NCBI GenBank assembly: GCA_001464575.1
Contig: LNFE01000116.1
Coordinates: forward strand, 1-49,922
Reading direction: 5' to 3'
Length of the DNA stretch: 49,922 nt
From: Acidobacteria bacterium Ga0077553
GTDB taxonomy: Bacteria > Acidobacteriota > Terriglobia > Bryobacterales > Bryobacteraceae
Below the pieces are notes generated by a model. It saw only the letters and a program-made list of their open reading frames with translations. It ran no database searches and had not been told where the DNA came from. This document shows positions 19,316-28,345 of this stretch, in pieces (within the stretch, counting starts at the first letter, position 1; every line of letters starts with the position of its first letter). Made by a program: the position numbers and the translations under genes.

Positions 19316-21072
19316 TGTTCACCCCCCACCGCATACTCATGCACCCGCTGCCACGCCTCCGGCCGCACCTTCGAAAACCTCGCCTCAAACGGATCCAGGG
19401 CCGCCCCAATGCTCACATTGTTCCATTCGAGCACCGGCGTCTTCGCCAGCGGCGGCGCCACATTGCGCCAATCCGCCAGCGTACTCCCGTTGAACCGCTT
19501 CACCACTTCTGCCGTCACCGCGGCCCGGTTCCCCTTCGCCGCCCGTTGCTCCAGCAAAGCAAGGTCCTGCAGGCAGTTCCGCTGCACCTTCAGCCGAATG
19601 CACGCCAGCGGCTCCCCGATCCCGAAACGGTCCCCAGGGTACACCAGCGTTTCTCCGCCGCCTTCCAACTGGAACCACGGATCCGGTCCCGGGTCCACCG
19701 TCTGCCACCGCACGAACCCCTGCACCCCGGTCACCCAGGAGCGCAGCGGATTCAACGTCATCATCGCGGCAGCTTTGTCCACCGTCGGCGTACCACCGTA
19801 CGACCAGATCTGATCGCCACGCGCCCGCAACCGCTCCGCCGAACCCGGATACCAACTCAACATCCCCTCACCTACCACCCAGAAGTTCACAACCTTGGCA
19901 AGGCTCTGGAACTGCTCCTCCATCGTCCAACTGGAATCGATTCGCGTCAGGAATTTCACCGGCGAATCCGCCGGCACGGACTGATCGAAGAGCAGCCGGT
20001 ACGCGACCAGCCACTCGTTGTCCCGGGCAAACCGCTGCTCATCGCCGTCCCAGGAGAAGCCTTTGTAGCGCTTCTTGTGATTAAAGAACAGCTCAAAGTA
20101 GGTCCGCGTCCAACCCTTCTCGCGGAAGTGGCGCTCCATGGCGGAAACTACGTTCCGGAATTCCACCTCGTAGCCCGGCTCCCCCCACCAGAGTTGCGAA
20201 GCAGGCCATTCCGGGTTGATCGGCAAGTAGATATACGGAATCGGCCGCGGTCCGCGCCGTGTCTTGCCAAACGCGCTTCCGTCCAGTAACGGCCCGTAGT
20301 GACGGTCAAACCGGTCCCAACTCGTAATCCGCTTATTCCTGCCGGACCCTGCCAACTCCGGTGCAAACTCCGGCCCCACCTTTCCCGCGTGGCCGTAGCC
20401 AAGCTGATGATAGACGCCGCGATGCTCGTAGAAGCGCCGGTGGTAGGCGTGAATCAGTTGAAACAGTCTCTCGTCGTTCTCCGGCGGCAGCGTCTTGGGA
20501 TACTGGCCAAACAACCACCCGGTGCCGTAGGAGTTATGGTCCAGGACAATCGCATCCTCCTGCGGGATCAAGCCGGGAAGCACTTCGATTTCGATGGTGG
20601 CGTTCTGCGTGCGGCCACGTTCCGTCAGGGTCACCGCGGCCCGATAGGCGCCGGGCTTCGTATCTTCCGCGATCCAAAAATCGAGCCAGAACGCTTGCGC
20701 GGTCTGATTGGGAATGCGATTGTCCGAATCCGGAATCGACGAGGCAGCGCCGGACTCGATCGGGATCAGAGCGTCGGGGAAATACTTCCCGTCCGCCTTC
20801 GTCCGGTGGAACCACTCCCGGTATATCTCCACCGGGAACGGGGACGAAACCGCCATCTGGTAAGTCAGCGGCCGATCCGTTGAAACCAAGACCTGCACCG
20901 AGGCGTATCCCCGTCGCGCTGTCGTCAACTTCCCCGTAAAGGTGGCCCCGGATCGGTCCGCCTCTACAATCGACCCGAACGGATCCGTCCGTTGATACTC
21001 CGGCAGCAATCGCAGCTCCGCCGCGCTGGCTACTGCCGCAAACAGCACAAACCTACTGAACAAATTCCACAT
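19312..21072 (-). CDS. DUF4091 (GH123-like) secreted glycosidase-type protein
   Basis: This is a 586-residue protein if started at ATG 21072, which gives a clean signal peptide (MWNLFSRFVLFAAVASA). The open frame extends upstream to 21138 without a signal. An N-terminal beta-sandwich (about 20-175) is followed by a TIM-barrel-like region with RPIPYIYLPINPEWP, TYFELFFNHKKRYKGFSWD and WSYGGTP, typical of DUF4091. This region is related to GH123 beta-N-acetylgalactosaminidases, where two acidic residues on the barrel act. Glycoside hydrolysis is likely; the substrate is unknown. It overlaps the M28 gene by 20 bases upstream and the next gene by 4 bases. Confidence 0.85.
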   Translation of the reverse strand: MWNLFSRFVLFAAVASAAELRLLPEYQRTDPFGSIVEADRSGATFTGKLTTARRGYASVQVLVSTDRPLTYQMAVSSPFPVEIYREWFHRTKADGKYFPDALIPIESGAASSIPDSDNRIPNQTAQAFWLDFWIAEDTKPGAYRAAVTLTERGRTQNATIEIEVLPGLIPQEDAIVLDHNSYGTGWLFGQYPKTLPPENDERLFQLIHAYHRRFYEHRGVYHQLGYGHAGKVGPEFAPELAGSGRNKRITSWDRFDRHYGPLLDGSAFGKTRRGPRPIPYIYLPINPEWPASQLWWGEPGYEVEFRNVVSAMERHFREKGWTRTYFELFFNHKKRYKGFSWDGDEQRFARDNEWLVAYRLLFDQSVPADSPVKFLTRIDSSWTMEEQFQSLAKVVNFWVVGEGMLSWYPGSAERLRARGDQIWSYGGTPTVDKAAAMMTLNPLRSWVTGVQGFVRWQTVDPGPDPWFQLEGGGETLVYPGDRFGIGEPLACIRLKVQRNCLQDLALLEQRAAKGNRAAVTAEVVKRFNGSTLADWRNVAPPLAKTPVLEWNNVSIGAALDPFEARFSKVRPEAWQRVHEYAVGGEQ

Positions 21073-22984
21073 ATCCCTTCCGCTCCAGAAATCGGAAATA
21101 CCCGCCAAAGCGGAACGACAGCGGCCGGCCCATCTCAAGCTCAGTCAGCCGCGCCACGTCGTCAATCGTGCGCTTGCCATCGCACCAGTACAGAGCCACG
21201 GTCACCATTTTGTCCCACGCCCCAGATGGAAACCCCTCGCGCTTCTCCGGCGCCAGATCATCCAGCGGAATCGTCCCGATTCCTTTCCGGCGCACCACCA
21301 GCGCCCCGCTGTCGGTATCCCCCGCCCGCCGGTAGGCCCGCACGCCCTGCTCGGTCAGGCGTGCCGCCTGCACTTTCTCTAGTCCCCGGATATACCCCTC
21401 GGCGGAGCCGATGGCGGAATGCTGGCCGAGTTTCCGCAGCTTGCTCAACGCGGCAATGTTGCGCTCCGCCAAGTAAGGAATGCGCGCCAAGGCGAACGCC
21501 GCCGCGGCTTGATCCCCCGCCAACAACGCATCCATACCCGCCGCCCCGGCGGCGTTCAAATCCTCGGCCGCGCTGTCCACAATCAGGCTCGCCAGCCACG
21601 GAATCTCACCCTCGCCGGCGTTGGCGGAGATATACAGGTAGGACGCCACCATCGCCGTCAAATCGCCTAACGACCGTAGATCCACCGTCGCCGGCACGTC
21701 CGCGCTGTTGTGATGGGTTACCTTTCCCGTACCGCTATACAGCCACACGTTCGGCACGCCTATCGTCGGGTCGCCCAGATAAGCGTCCGTACCCGTCTCA
21801 TGCTCGGCTGAACGGAAGGGCCGGAATCGCGGCAGCGTCGCCCTCGCGATCCGCTGGATCAGAACGTCCGTCCACGATTTCGCCACATGCGGGTTCTTGT
21901 ACGCCGTGTACTCTGTCCCGGCCAGATCATAGGAAGCCGCCGGGGTATCCACTGTGATCGCTGCTACCGTCCGCGCCATCCTCTCCGAATGACCCGCGAT
22001 GTAGTGGAGCGAACCATATACTTCCGGCATCAGCAGCACGCGAATGCTCCGGCGCGGCCGGGGTAGCTGACCGGACTCGATCAGCCGGTGCAGCGTCCGC
22101 AGCGCCTCCACGGTCGCCGCCACGCCGGTCGCATTGTCCTGCGCTCCTTGCTCGGCGATATGTCCCAGCGCCAGCACCTCCTCCCCAGTGCGATCCGTGC
22201 CCGGCAGAATTGCCGTCACCCACGGGTACTCGCCCTCGTACAGCCGAGTCGCCGCCCGCGCCCGCAACACTACCCGCTGCCCCCCCGCCAGAAGCCCCCG
22301 CAGCTTAGCTGCCTGATTCGGCGTGACGGAGTAGGAAAGCAGCGGCGTGCTCGCCTTTAGAAACCCCCATCCATGGTCGCCCCACGCATTCACCCACTGG
22401 CGGTCGTCTCCCAGCTCCGGGTTTTCGCTAAACCCGTTCACGGCCCCCAGCGCCCCGTTTTGAGCCAGCTTATCCTTCAAATTCGCGGCATTCTGGCTCG
22501 TCAGCACCAGCTTGCCCCGCACTTGGCTCCACGGGGTGGTGTCAAGATCCACCAGTTCCGCCTCCACCCCGGCCGGCGGCGTCGGGCCACTCCACATGCC
22601 CAGACACGTCGGCGTCTGCGCGTAGTCGCAAAGCGCCATCGGCTCCGGCGCAATCACTTCGAGTGAGGCCGATTCCACATCCCAAGCCAACGGCGCCGTC
22701 CAGAACCCCGCCTTGGTCACCCCGTCCGCCCGCAGCGCTCCCATCTCGACCTGCGCCGCGCCGCTTTTCTCGAGCAGAGTCTTCAACTCCTGCACCGTCC
22801 GCTGGAACCTCGGGAAGGTAAACCACCGGTCGTTGGCATAAACCCGCTTCACTGTTTCGAGGGCATGCCTGGAGTCAACCGCCTCCGCCACCTTGCGCAC
22901 CACCGGGGATACCGGGGTCGGTTGCCCCGCGGCGGCCATGGCAAACAGCAGGAAGTACGAAACGAGCCAGGGGGTTATCTTCAT
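21053..22984 (-). CDS. Secreted M28-family-like metallopeptidase
   Basis: This 643-residue protein has a signal peptide from ATG 22984 (MKITPWLVSYFLLFAMAAAG). A PA-like insert comes first, then a zinc-peptidase core with LGHIAEQGAQDNATGV (His and Asp ligands), MPEVYGSLHYIA, and HETGTDAYLGDP later. The last ~80 residues look like a small winged-helix/PqqD-like domain (DGKRTIDDVARLTELEMG). Aminopeptidase activity is plausible. It follows the ROK regulator by 54 bases on the same strand and overlaps the DUF4091 gene by 20 bases. Confidence 0.88.
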   Translation of the reverse strand: MKITPWLVSYFLLFAMAAAGQPTPVSPVVRKVAEAVDSRHALETVKRVYANDRWFTFPRFQRTVQELKTLLEKSGAAQVEMGALRADGVTKAGFWTAPLAWDVESASLEVIAPEPMALCDYAQTPTCLGMWSGPTPPAGVEAELVDLDTTPWSQVRGKLVLTSQNAANLKDKLAQNGALGAVNGFSENPELGDDRQWVNAWGDHGWGFLKASTPLLSYSVTPNQAAKLRGLLAGGQRVVLRARAATRLYEGEYPWVTAILPGTDRTGEEVLALGHIAEQGAQDNATGVAATVEALRTLHRLIESGQLPRPRRSIRVLLMPEVYGSLHYIAGHSERMARTVAAITVDTPAASYDLAGTEYTAYKNPHVAKSWTDVLIQRIARATLPRFRPFRSAEHETGTDAYLGDPTIGVPNVWLYSGTGKVTHHNSADVPATVDLRSLGDLTAMVASYLYISANAGEGEIPWLASLIVDSAAEDLNAAGAAGMDALLAGDQAAAAFALARIPYLAERNIAALSKLRKLGQHSAIGSAEGYIRGLEKVQAARLTEQGVRAYRRAGDTDSGALVVRRKGIGTIPLDDLAPEKREGFPSGAWDKMVTVALYWCDGKRTIDDVARLTELEMGRPLSFRFGGYFRFLERKGYVEFVQ

Positions 22985-23038
22985 TCGTGCAATTTGCAAG
23001 AAAGTCTAGCGACCGTACCCCAGCCGCGTCAACACGGA

Positions 23039-24238
23039 CTACCCGGCGCGGTCCAGTTGAAAGAGCGGAGCAAACGCCAGCGTCGCCGCGCCCACCAACG
23101 TCCCGTGCTCGCCCAAGCCCGAAGGCTGCACCCGCAGGCCGCGGAACGCTGGCCACTCGGCGGAATCAGGAAACTGAGATTCAATCGCTCCGGACAGAAT
23201 CGGCCACGTCGCATTCAGCGTCGAGTTCAGCACGATCACCTCCGGGTCCAGCCCCCAAGCAATATTCACGATGCCAATCGCCAGATAGCGGGCCGCCCGC
23301 GCCACCACCTGCATGGCCGCCGGGTCGCCGTCGGTAGCGTCCTGGCAGATCCGGCGCACCTGGGCCGCGCTGTCCGCGAGACTCGCCGAATTGGCCCGTC
23401 CCTGGGTTTCGGCATAGGCGTCACAAACCGCCATGTTCGAAACCAGCTTCTCGAGGCACCCCGGACGGTCGTGCCGCAGTTCGCTGCCGTCGTCGGCAAT
23501 CACCATCTGCCCAAACTCGCCCGCCGCCATCGAAGGGCCCGTATACACTTCGCCGTCCAAGACCAAACCTACGCCCACACCCTCATCCACGCGGACGTAA
23601 AGGAGGCAGTGGGGCGCCAACTCCCCGGCGTCTGTGTAGTTGTACTCTGCCGCGGCAGCCGCCCGCACATCGTGCTCCAGGGCCACTGGCAACCCCGTCG
23701 CCGTCGCCAACATCGCGCGTAGCGGCACATCCACCCAGCCCGGAGCGTTCCCTAACCGCACCACCCCCTCCCGGCTATCCACAATTCCGCGGGCCGTTAC
23801 CCCCACCCCATGCGGCAACGCTTGGCCATGGGCCCGGCAGTACTCCGCCACCTGCTCGCTGATCATCGCCACCGTTTCCTCGGGTGTCGCCGGAGTGCGC
23901 AGCGCCGTGGTCTCCCTCAAAACGCCGCGGGTGCTGGCCACGGCAAAGCGCGTCTCCCAATTCTGTATCTCCACCCCAATCGCCCAGGGAGCGTCCGAAA
24001 GCTGCAGCCCCGTCGCCGGACGGCCCCCGGTGGAGCTCTCCGCCCCGGCCTCGCCCACTAAGTTCTGTTCGAGCAGGCCGGAAACAATCCGGGAGACCGT
24101 TCCCTCGGATAAACCGCTTCGCCGCGCCAACTCCGCTCGGGAAAGCCGGTCAAACCGCCGCAACAGCTGCAAAACCACAGCGCTGTTGGCGCAGCGGACC
24201 TGCTTCGGACGCAGAATACCGCGCCGGTGTGGATTCAT
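23039..24238 (-). CDS. ROK-family transcriptional regulator
   Basis: This is a 399-residue protein from ATG 24238; the frame is open further upstream but without a better start. An N-terminal MarR-like winged helix (about 20-75, SRAELARRSGLSEGTVSRIV) is followed by a ROK sugar-kinase-like domain (about 85-395) with YVRVDEGVGVGLVLDG and GEFGQMVI. The usual zinc cluster CxCGxxGCxE is reduced to HDRPGCLEK, so zinc binding may be altered. ROK repressors such as NagC and Mlc respond to sugars or sugar phosphates. It is divergent from the M20-DUF1080-TIM-Gfo operon (186-base gap) and heads the M28-DUF4091 operon, so it likely controls both. Confidence 0.92.
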   Translation of the reverse strand: MNPHRRGILRPKQVRCANSAVVLQLLRRFDRLSRAELARRSGLSEGTVSRIVSGLLEQNLVGEAGAESSTGGRPATGLQLSDAPWAIGVEIQNWETRFAVASTRGVLRETTALRTPATPEETVAMISEQVAEYCRAHGQALPHGVGVTARGIVDSREGVVRLGNAPGWVDVPLRAMLATATGLPVALEHDVRAAAAAEYNYTDAGELAPHCLLYVRVDEGVGVGLVLDGEVYTGPSMAAGEFGQMVIADDGSELRHDRPGCLEKLVSNMAVCDAYAETQGRANSASLADSAAQVRRICQDATDGDPAAMQVVARAARYLAIGIVNIAWGLDPEVIVLNSTLNATWPILSGAIESQFPDSAEWPAFRGLRVQPSGLGEHGTLVGAATLAFAPLFQLDRAG

Positions 24239-24339
24239 GCTCTTCAAACTTAGTCTGCTTCCGACCGCCCGCAAGTCTACCCATCCACCGCCCGCTGAGT
24301 CAATACCCCCCAATCTCCGGCGCTTCTTAGCCACAATAT

Positions 24340-24352
24340 TTGCGGTTCGCAA
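24340..24352. promoter_or_regulatory. Inverted repeat in the ROK/M20 divergent intergenic region
   Basis: TTGCG-GTT-CGCAA is a perfect 5-3-5 inverted repeat located between the divergent starts of the ROK regulator (24238) and the M20 peptidase (24424). Its position fits an autoregulatory operator, but it is short and could be chance. Confidence 0.35.
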
Positions 24353-24423
24353 GTAACAGAACATCAAAACACGATTATGCTGTTTCTTATGTCCTACTCC
24401 GCAGCCTGGCCCAGGGAATCGGC

Positions 24424-25719
24424 TTGAAGGCCGCCACCGCCCGCAGCCTCTCCGGCTTCGTCGACGCCCGCCGGGAGCAACTCATCTCCGTACTCTCGGA
24501 CCTCGTGCGCTTGCCCTCGGAAAACCGTGCCCCCATAGGCGCCGAACTCGCCTGCCAGCGCTACCTCGCCGCCCGGCTCGCCCGCACCGGCTGGGACCCC
24601 ACGCTTTACACCCCCGCCGAGGTCCCCGGCATCACCGCCCATCCCCTCTTCTGGCCGGGGCGGCACTACGACGACCGCCCCAACCTCGGCGCCACGCTGC
24701 CCGGCGAAGGTGGCGGGCGTTCCCTCATCCTCAGCGGCCATATCGACACCGTTCCCGTGGGCTCCCTGGAATGGAGCCACGCGCCGTTTGGCGCGGAAGT
24801 CCTCGACGGCCGCCTCTACGGCCGGGGCGCCTTCGACATGAAGGCCGGCATTGCCTCCAATCTGTTTGTTCTCGAAGCCCTCGCCGAACTCGGCATCCGC
24901 CTCCGCGGCGACCTGACTTTCGAATCCGTCGTCGACGAAGAGTTCGGCGGCGTCAACGGCACCCTTGCCGCACGGCTCGCCGGCTATAGCGCGGACGCCG
25001 CCGTCATCTCCGAGCCCTCCAGCCTCCGCGTCTGCCCCGCGCAGCGCGGCGGCCGCACCGTCCACCTCACCTTCTCCTCCCCCAACGGCGGCATCCTGTG
25101 CCCCACCAATTCCGGCGGTGTCATCGACCAACTGCGCCTCTTCCTGAACGCCCTCCCAGACTTCGTCGAGGTCCGCCGCCTCACCGCCCCGGATCACGCC
25201 CTCTACCGGCATCTCGCCGACCGGGTCCCTGTCACCGTCGCGCGGATTCAGACCGCTCCCTGGGGGACGGACGAGCCGCCTAATGTTCCGCCCGTCTGCC
25301 GCCTCGAACTCTTCTGGCAGACCCTGCCCGGCGAGACCGTGGAGACCATCGACCAGCAGTTCGCCGAATGGCTGAACGCCCTGATCGCCGCCCATCCTGA
25401 AGCCTTTCGCGCCCGCCCCGCCGTCGAGCATCCCATCCGCTGGCTGCCCAGTTCCGCCATCGCCGCGGACCATTCGTTGGTTCAGGAGTTCGCGGCCACC
25501 GCGCACAGCTCGACAGGGCACTCGCCCGCGGTCTGCGGCATTGAAGGGCCCTGCGACCTGTTCGTCTTCCACGACTTCGGCATCCCCGCCCTCCTCTGGG
25601 GCCCGCACGGCGGCAACGCCCACATGGGGGACGAATACGTCGAAATCGGCTCGCTCGTCGAATCCACGAAGGCCCTCCTGGCCTTCGTTTGCCAATGGTG
25701 TGGAGTAGCCTCGGAATGA
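24424..25719 (+). CDS. M20-family metallopeptidase/deacylase (ArgE/DapE type)
   Basis: This is a 431-residue cytoplasmic enzyme. No in-frame ATG is suitable; TTG 24424 (LKAATARSLSG) has AGGGAA about 7 bases upstream and gives the family's usual N-terminus. The core contains the zinc motifs SGHIDTVP, GRGAFDMKAG and VVDEEFGG (catalytic and bridging acids), a dimerisation domain beginning at GGRTVHLTF, and the final His ligand in GGNAHMGDEYV. Such enzymes remove acyl or aminoacyl groups from small substrates. It is the first gene of a plus-strand operon; its TGA overlaps the next ATG. Confidence 0.9.
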   Translation: MKAATARSLSGFVDARREQLISVLSDLVRLPSENRAPIGAELACQRYLAARLARTGWDPTLYTPAEVPGITAHPLFWPGRHYDDRPNLGATLPGEGGGRSLILSGHIDTVPVGSLEWSHAPFGAEVLDGRLYGRGAFDMKAGIASNLFVLEALAELGIRLRGDLTFESVVDEEFGGVNGTLAARLAGYSADAAVISEPSSLRVCPAQRGGRTVHLTFSSPNGGILCPTNSGGVIDQLRLFLNALPDFVEVRRLTAPDHALYRHLADRVPVTVARIQTAPWGTDEPPNVPPVCRLELFWQTLPGETVETIDQQFAEWLNALIAAHPEAFRARPAVEHPIRWLPSSAIAADHSLVQEFAATAHSSTGHSPAVCGIEGPCDLFVFHDFGIPALLWGPHGGNAHMGDEYVEIGSLVESTKALLAFVCQWCGVASE

Positions 25720-26330
25720 AAATCGCCTACCTTCTGTTTCTCTGCAGCTCGCTATTCGCCCAGGACGGCTTTCAATCGTTGATGCCGAAACGGCAAATCA
25801 GCGAACACTGGACCGTCGACGGCGAAGCCCCGCCCGAAGCGTGGTTCCTGCGCGATGGCGCCATCGGCACCACCGGCCAGCCCAACGGTTTCCTCCGCAG
25901 CAAGAAGAGGTACCGCAACTTCGTCCTCCGCGCTGATTGGCGGTTCCAGAAGGGCTTCAAACAGAAGCCCGGCAGCGATGAGGAGTGGCCCAACGCCGGC
26001 TTCTTCATCCTCGCCGGACCCACCAAGGACGGTTGGCCGACGTCGCTGGAGGTGCAAGGCTACTTCGGCGAAGTCGGCAGCGTCTTCGGCGTCCGCGGCG
26101 GCAAGATCACCGGCGCCAAGCGCGGCCCCTTCGTCAAGGAGAACCGGCCGGCCTTCGGCGATTGGGATCACTACGAAGTCACCGTGAAGGATGGCAAGGT
26201 GACTGTCGTCTTGAATGGCGTATTGGTCAACGAAGGCACCGGCGCCTGGCCTGCGGAAGGCAACATCTGTCTCCAGTCGGAAGGCTGGCCGGTCGAGTAT
26301 CGCAACGTCTCTGTCAAGGAGTTACCATGA
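25716..26330 (+). CDS. DUF1080 protein (3-keto-disaccharide hydrolase-like)
   Basis: This 204-residue secreted protein has a signal peptide from ATG 25716 (MKIAYLLFLCSSLFAQ). A concanavalin-like jelly-roll of the DUF1080 family follows, with GQPNGFLRSKKRYRNFVL, GPTKDGWPTSLEVQGYFG and the closing WPAEGNICLQSEG. DUF1080 proteins have been linked to hydrolysis of 3-keto-glycosides made by Gfo/Idh oxidoreductases. The same operon carries a Gfo/Idh protein and a TIM-barrel isomerase-like protein, so this role fits. ATGA overlaps join it to both neighbours. Confidence 0.9.
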   Translation: MKIAYLLFLCSSLFAQDGFQSLMPKRQISEHWTVDGEAPPEAWFLRDGAIGTTGQPNGFLRSKKRYRNFVLRADWRFQKGFKQKPGSDEEWPNAGFFILAGPTKDGWPTSLEVQGYFGEVGSVFGVRGGKITGAKRGPFVKENRPAFGDWDHYEVTVKDGKVTVVLNGVLVNEGTGAWPAEGNICLQSEGWPVEYRNVSVKELP

Positions 26331-27226
26331 CCCGCCGCGACCTGCTCGCCACGGCCCTCGCCCCGCTCGCCCAGGCCCAAACCGCACCCGCACTCACCCG
26401 GTTCCCGCTGGCGTGTATGACCCTCCCCTACTCCGCCCATCCCTTGGAGCGGGCTCTCGAAGGGATCAAGCGGGCCGGCTATGACCATGTCGCCTGGGGG
26501 GTCAATCACCGGGACGCGCAAGGCCGGCCCAAGCCCGCCCTCGCCGTCGATGCCCCCGCCCGTGAATCCGCCACGCTCGCCGCTCGCTGCCGAGACCTCG
26601 GCCTCGAACCCGTGATGATGTTCAGCACGGTTAACCTTGAAGCCGCCAATGCTCTCGACGCCCACCTCCGTCGCATCGAACAGGCCGCGGCCGCGAAGAT
26701 CCCCTTCCTGCTGACCTTCGGCAAGACGACGCCCGGCGAGTACGAAACCTTCGTCAGCAACCTCAAACGCATGGCCCCCGCCGCGCGCCAAGCCAACGTC
26801 CTGGTCGTCATCAAGCAGCACGGCGGCAACACGGCCACCGGCGAGCATTGCGCCCGCATCGTCCGCGAGGTGGCTCACGAGTCCGTCAAAATCTGCTACG
26901 ACGCGGGCAACGTCCTCGACTACGAGAACCACGATCCCATCGCCGATATCCAAACCTGCTGGCGCGACATTCGGGCCTTTAACATCAAGGATCACCGGAA
27001 CACGCCCAAGGACGAGGACTGCGGCCCCGGCTTCGGCGAAATCGACCACTACAAGCTATTCGCGCCCGTTATGCGAACCGGCCTCACCATCCCCCTAACG
27101 TTCGAAAACATCTTCGAACCGCTGGTCCCCCGGCCGGCGGACGCGGCGGGAATCGACGCCCTCGCGCGTCGCGCCCGCGAATACATCGACACGGTTTTGC
27201 GCGGTTTACAGACACAAGGAGCATGA
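26327..27226 (+). CDS. Exported sugar-phosphate isomerase/epimerase-like TIM barrel
   Basis: This 299-residue protein has a twin-arginine-like leader (TRRDLLATALAPLAQAQ) and an AP-endonuclease-2-type TIM barrel. Metal-site motifs include CYDAGNVLDY, NIKDHRN and TFENIF. The first usual metal Glu region reads VVIKQHGGN, so the ligand set may differ from classical isomerases. A role in converting or eliminating keto-sugars beside the Gfo/Idh and DUF1080 proteins is likely by context. It is coupled at both ends by 4-base overlaps. Confidence 0.87.
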   Translation: MTRRDLLATALAPLAQAQTAPALTRFPLACMTLPYSAHPLERALEGIKRAGYDHVAWGVNHRDAQGRPKPALAVDAPARESATLAARCRDLGLEPVMMFSTVNLEAANALDAHLRRIEQAAAAKIPFLLTFGKTTPGEYETFVSNLKRMAPAARQANVLVVIKQHGGNTATGEHCARIVREVAHESVKICYDAGNVLDYENHDPIADIQTCWRDIRAFNIKDHRNTPKDEDCGPGFGEIDHYKLFAPVMRTGLTIPLTFENIFEPLVPRPADAAGIDALARRAREYIDTVLRGLQTQGA

Positions 27227-27228
27227 AC

Positions 27229-28332
27229 ATGGAAAGACGCAATTTTCTATTGACCGCGGCCACCGCCGCCCAGGCCGCTTTCGGACAAGGCGCCAGCACC
27301 CAGGTCGCGACGGCCGTCATCGGCGTCGGCAGCCGCGGCTCCAGCCTGCTTGGCGAGGTGATGCAGCAGCCCACGGCGCGCGTCGTCGCCCTCTGTGACA
27401 ACAAGCCCGACCGCCTCGACAAGGCCGCGACCAGAGCCGCCGCCACCAACCCCAGCACCACGAGCGACTGGCGCAAGATCATCGACAACAAGAGCGTCGA
27501 TGCCGTGTACATCGCGACGCCACCGCACATGCATGTCGAGATGGCGATTGCGGCCTTGAAGGCCGGCAAGCACGTCTACTGCGAAAAGCCCATCGGCACC
27601 ACCCCGGAATCGATACGCGAGTTGCTCAAGGTGGCTCGGCAGACGAAGAAGGTGTTCGTCGTGGGCCAGCAGTTGCGGTCCTACACGCAACTGGGCGCCG
27701 CCATCAAGCTGATCCACGAAGGAGCCATCGGCCAGGTGCTCTTTGTAAAAGCCCAGCGCCACGCCACGTCGGATCATCCGCACGATGCCAGCTCCGCCGA
27801 TTGGTATTTCGACAAGAAGAAGTCCGGCGGCTATCTCGTCGAGCAGTCGGTTCACAATCTCGACGCCTGTAACTGGGCGATCGGCCAGCACCCCACCCGC
27901 GCCGCTGGATTTGGCGGGACGAACATGTACAAGGACGATCCCAAGGGCCGCGACATCATGGACCACCAGAGCATCACCTACGACTATGCCAACGGGGTGA
28001 AGCTCTCGTTCACGCAGATGGTGTTCCATCCCCGTTCCATGCCCGCCGGCAATCAGACGATCAACGTCTACGGCACGAAGGGCGCGGTGGAGTTGATGAA
28101 CGGAGCCAAGTTCTATTCGCTCGACGGCAAGGAGCAGCGGCTGTTATCGCCGGAGGTGCAGCAGAAGGGCGATGCCCACACGACGGCATTTTTCAACTCC
28201 ATCCTCACCGGAGCCCCCTCGCCCGCCGGCATTGAAGTCGGCGTCACCGGAGCGCTCACCGCCATCCTGGGCAATCAGGTCTGCGAGCAGGGCCGGGTAA
28301 TCCAGTGGAGCGAATACGGCGTCGACGTCTAA
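27229..28332 (+). CDS. Exported Gfo/Idh/MocA-family oxidoreductase
   Basis: This 367-residue NAD(P)-dependent oxidoreductase has a leader MERRNFLLTAATAAQAAFG and a Rossmann motif VIGVGSRGSSLLG. The conserved Lys is in YCEKPIG and the substrate-binding domain has SGGYLVEQSVHNLD. An in-frame ATG at 27223 overlaps the previous stop, but AAGGAG (27216-27221) is one base from it and seven from ATG 27229, so 27229 is preferred. Proteins of this group oxidise sugars, often at C3, which matches the DUF1080 neighbour. It is the last gene of the operon and ends 13 bases before the convergent ferritin-like gene. Confidence 0.92.
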   Translation: MERRNFLLTAATAAQAAFGQGASTQVATAVIGVGSRGSSLLGEVMQQPTARVVALCDNKPDRLDKAATRAAATNPSTTSDWRKIIDNKSVDAVYIATPPHMHVEMAIAALKAGKHVYCEKPIGTTPESIRELLKVARQTKKVFVVGQQLRSYTQLGAAIKLIHEGAIGQVLFVKAQRHATSDHPHDASSADWYFDKKKSGGYLVEQSVHNLDACNWAIGQHPTRAAGFGGTNMYKDDPKGRDIMDHQSITYDYANGVKLSFTQMVFHPRSMPAGNQTINVYGTKGAVELMNGAKFYSLDGKEQRLLSPEVQQKGDAHTTAFFNSILTGAPSPAGIEVGVTGALTAILGNQVCEQGRVIQWSEYGVDV

Positions 28333-28345
28333 TCGCCAGTTGTTC

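Noticed and set aside
24394..25695. A 433-codon open frame antisense to the M20 peptidase
   Set aside because: Low-complexity Gly/Glu/Val composition without domains; the plus-strand M20 gene carries all the zinc motifs.
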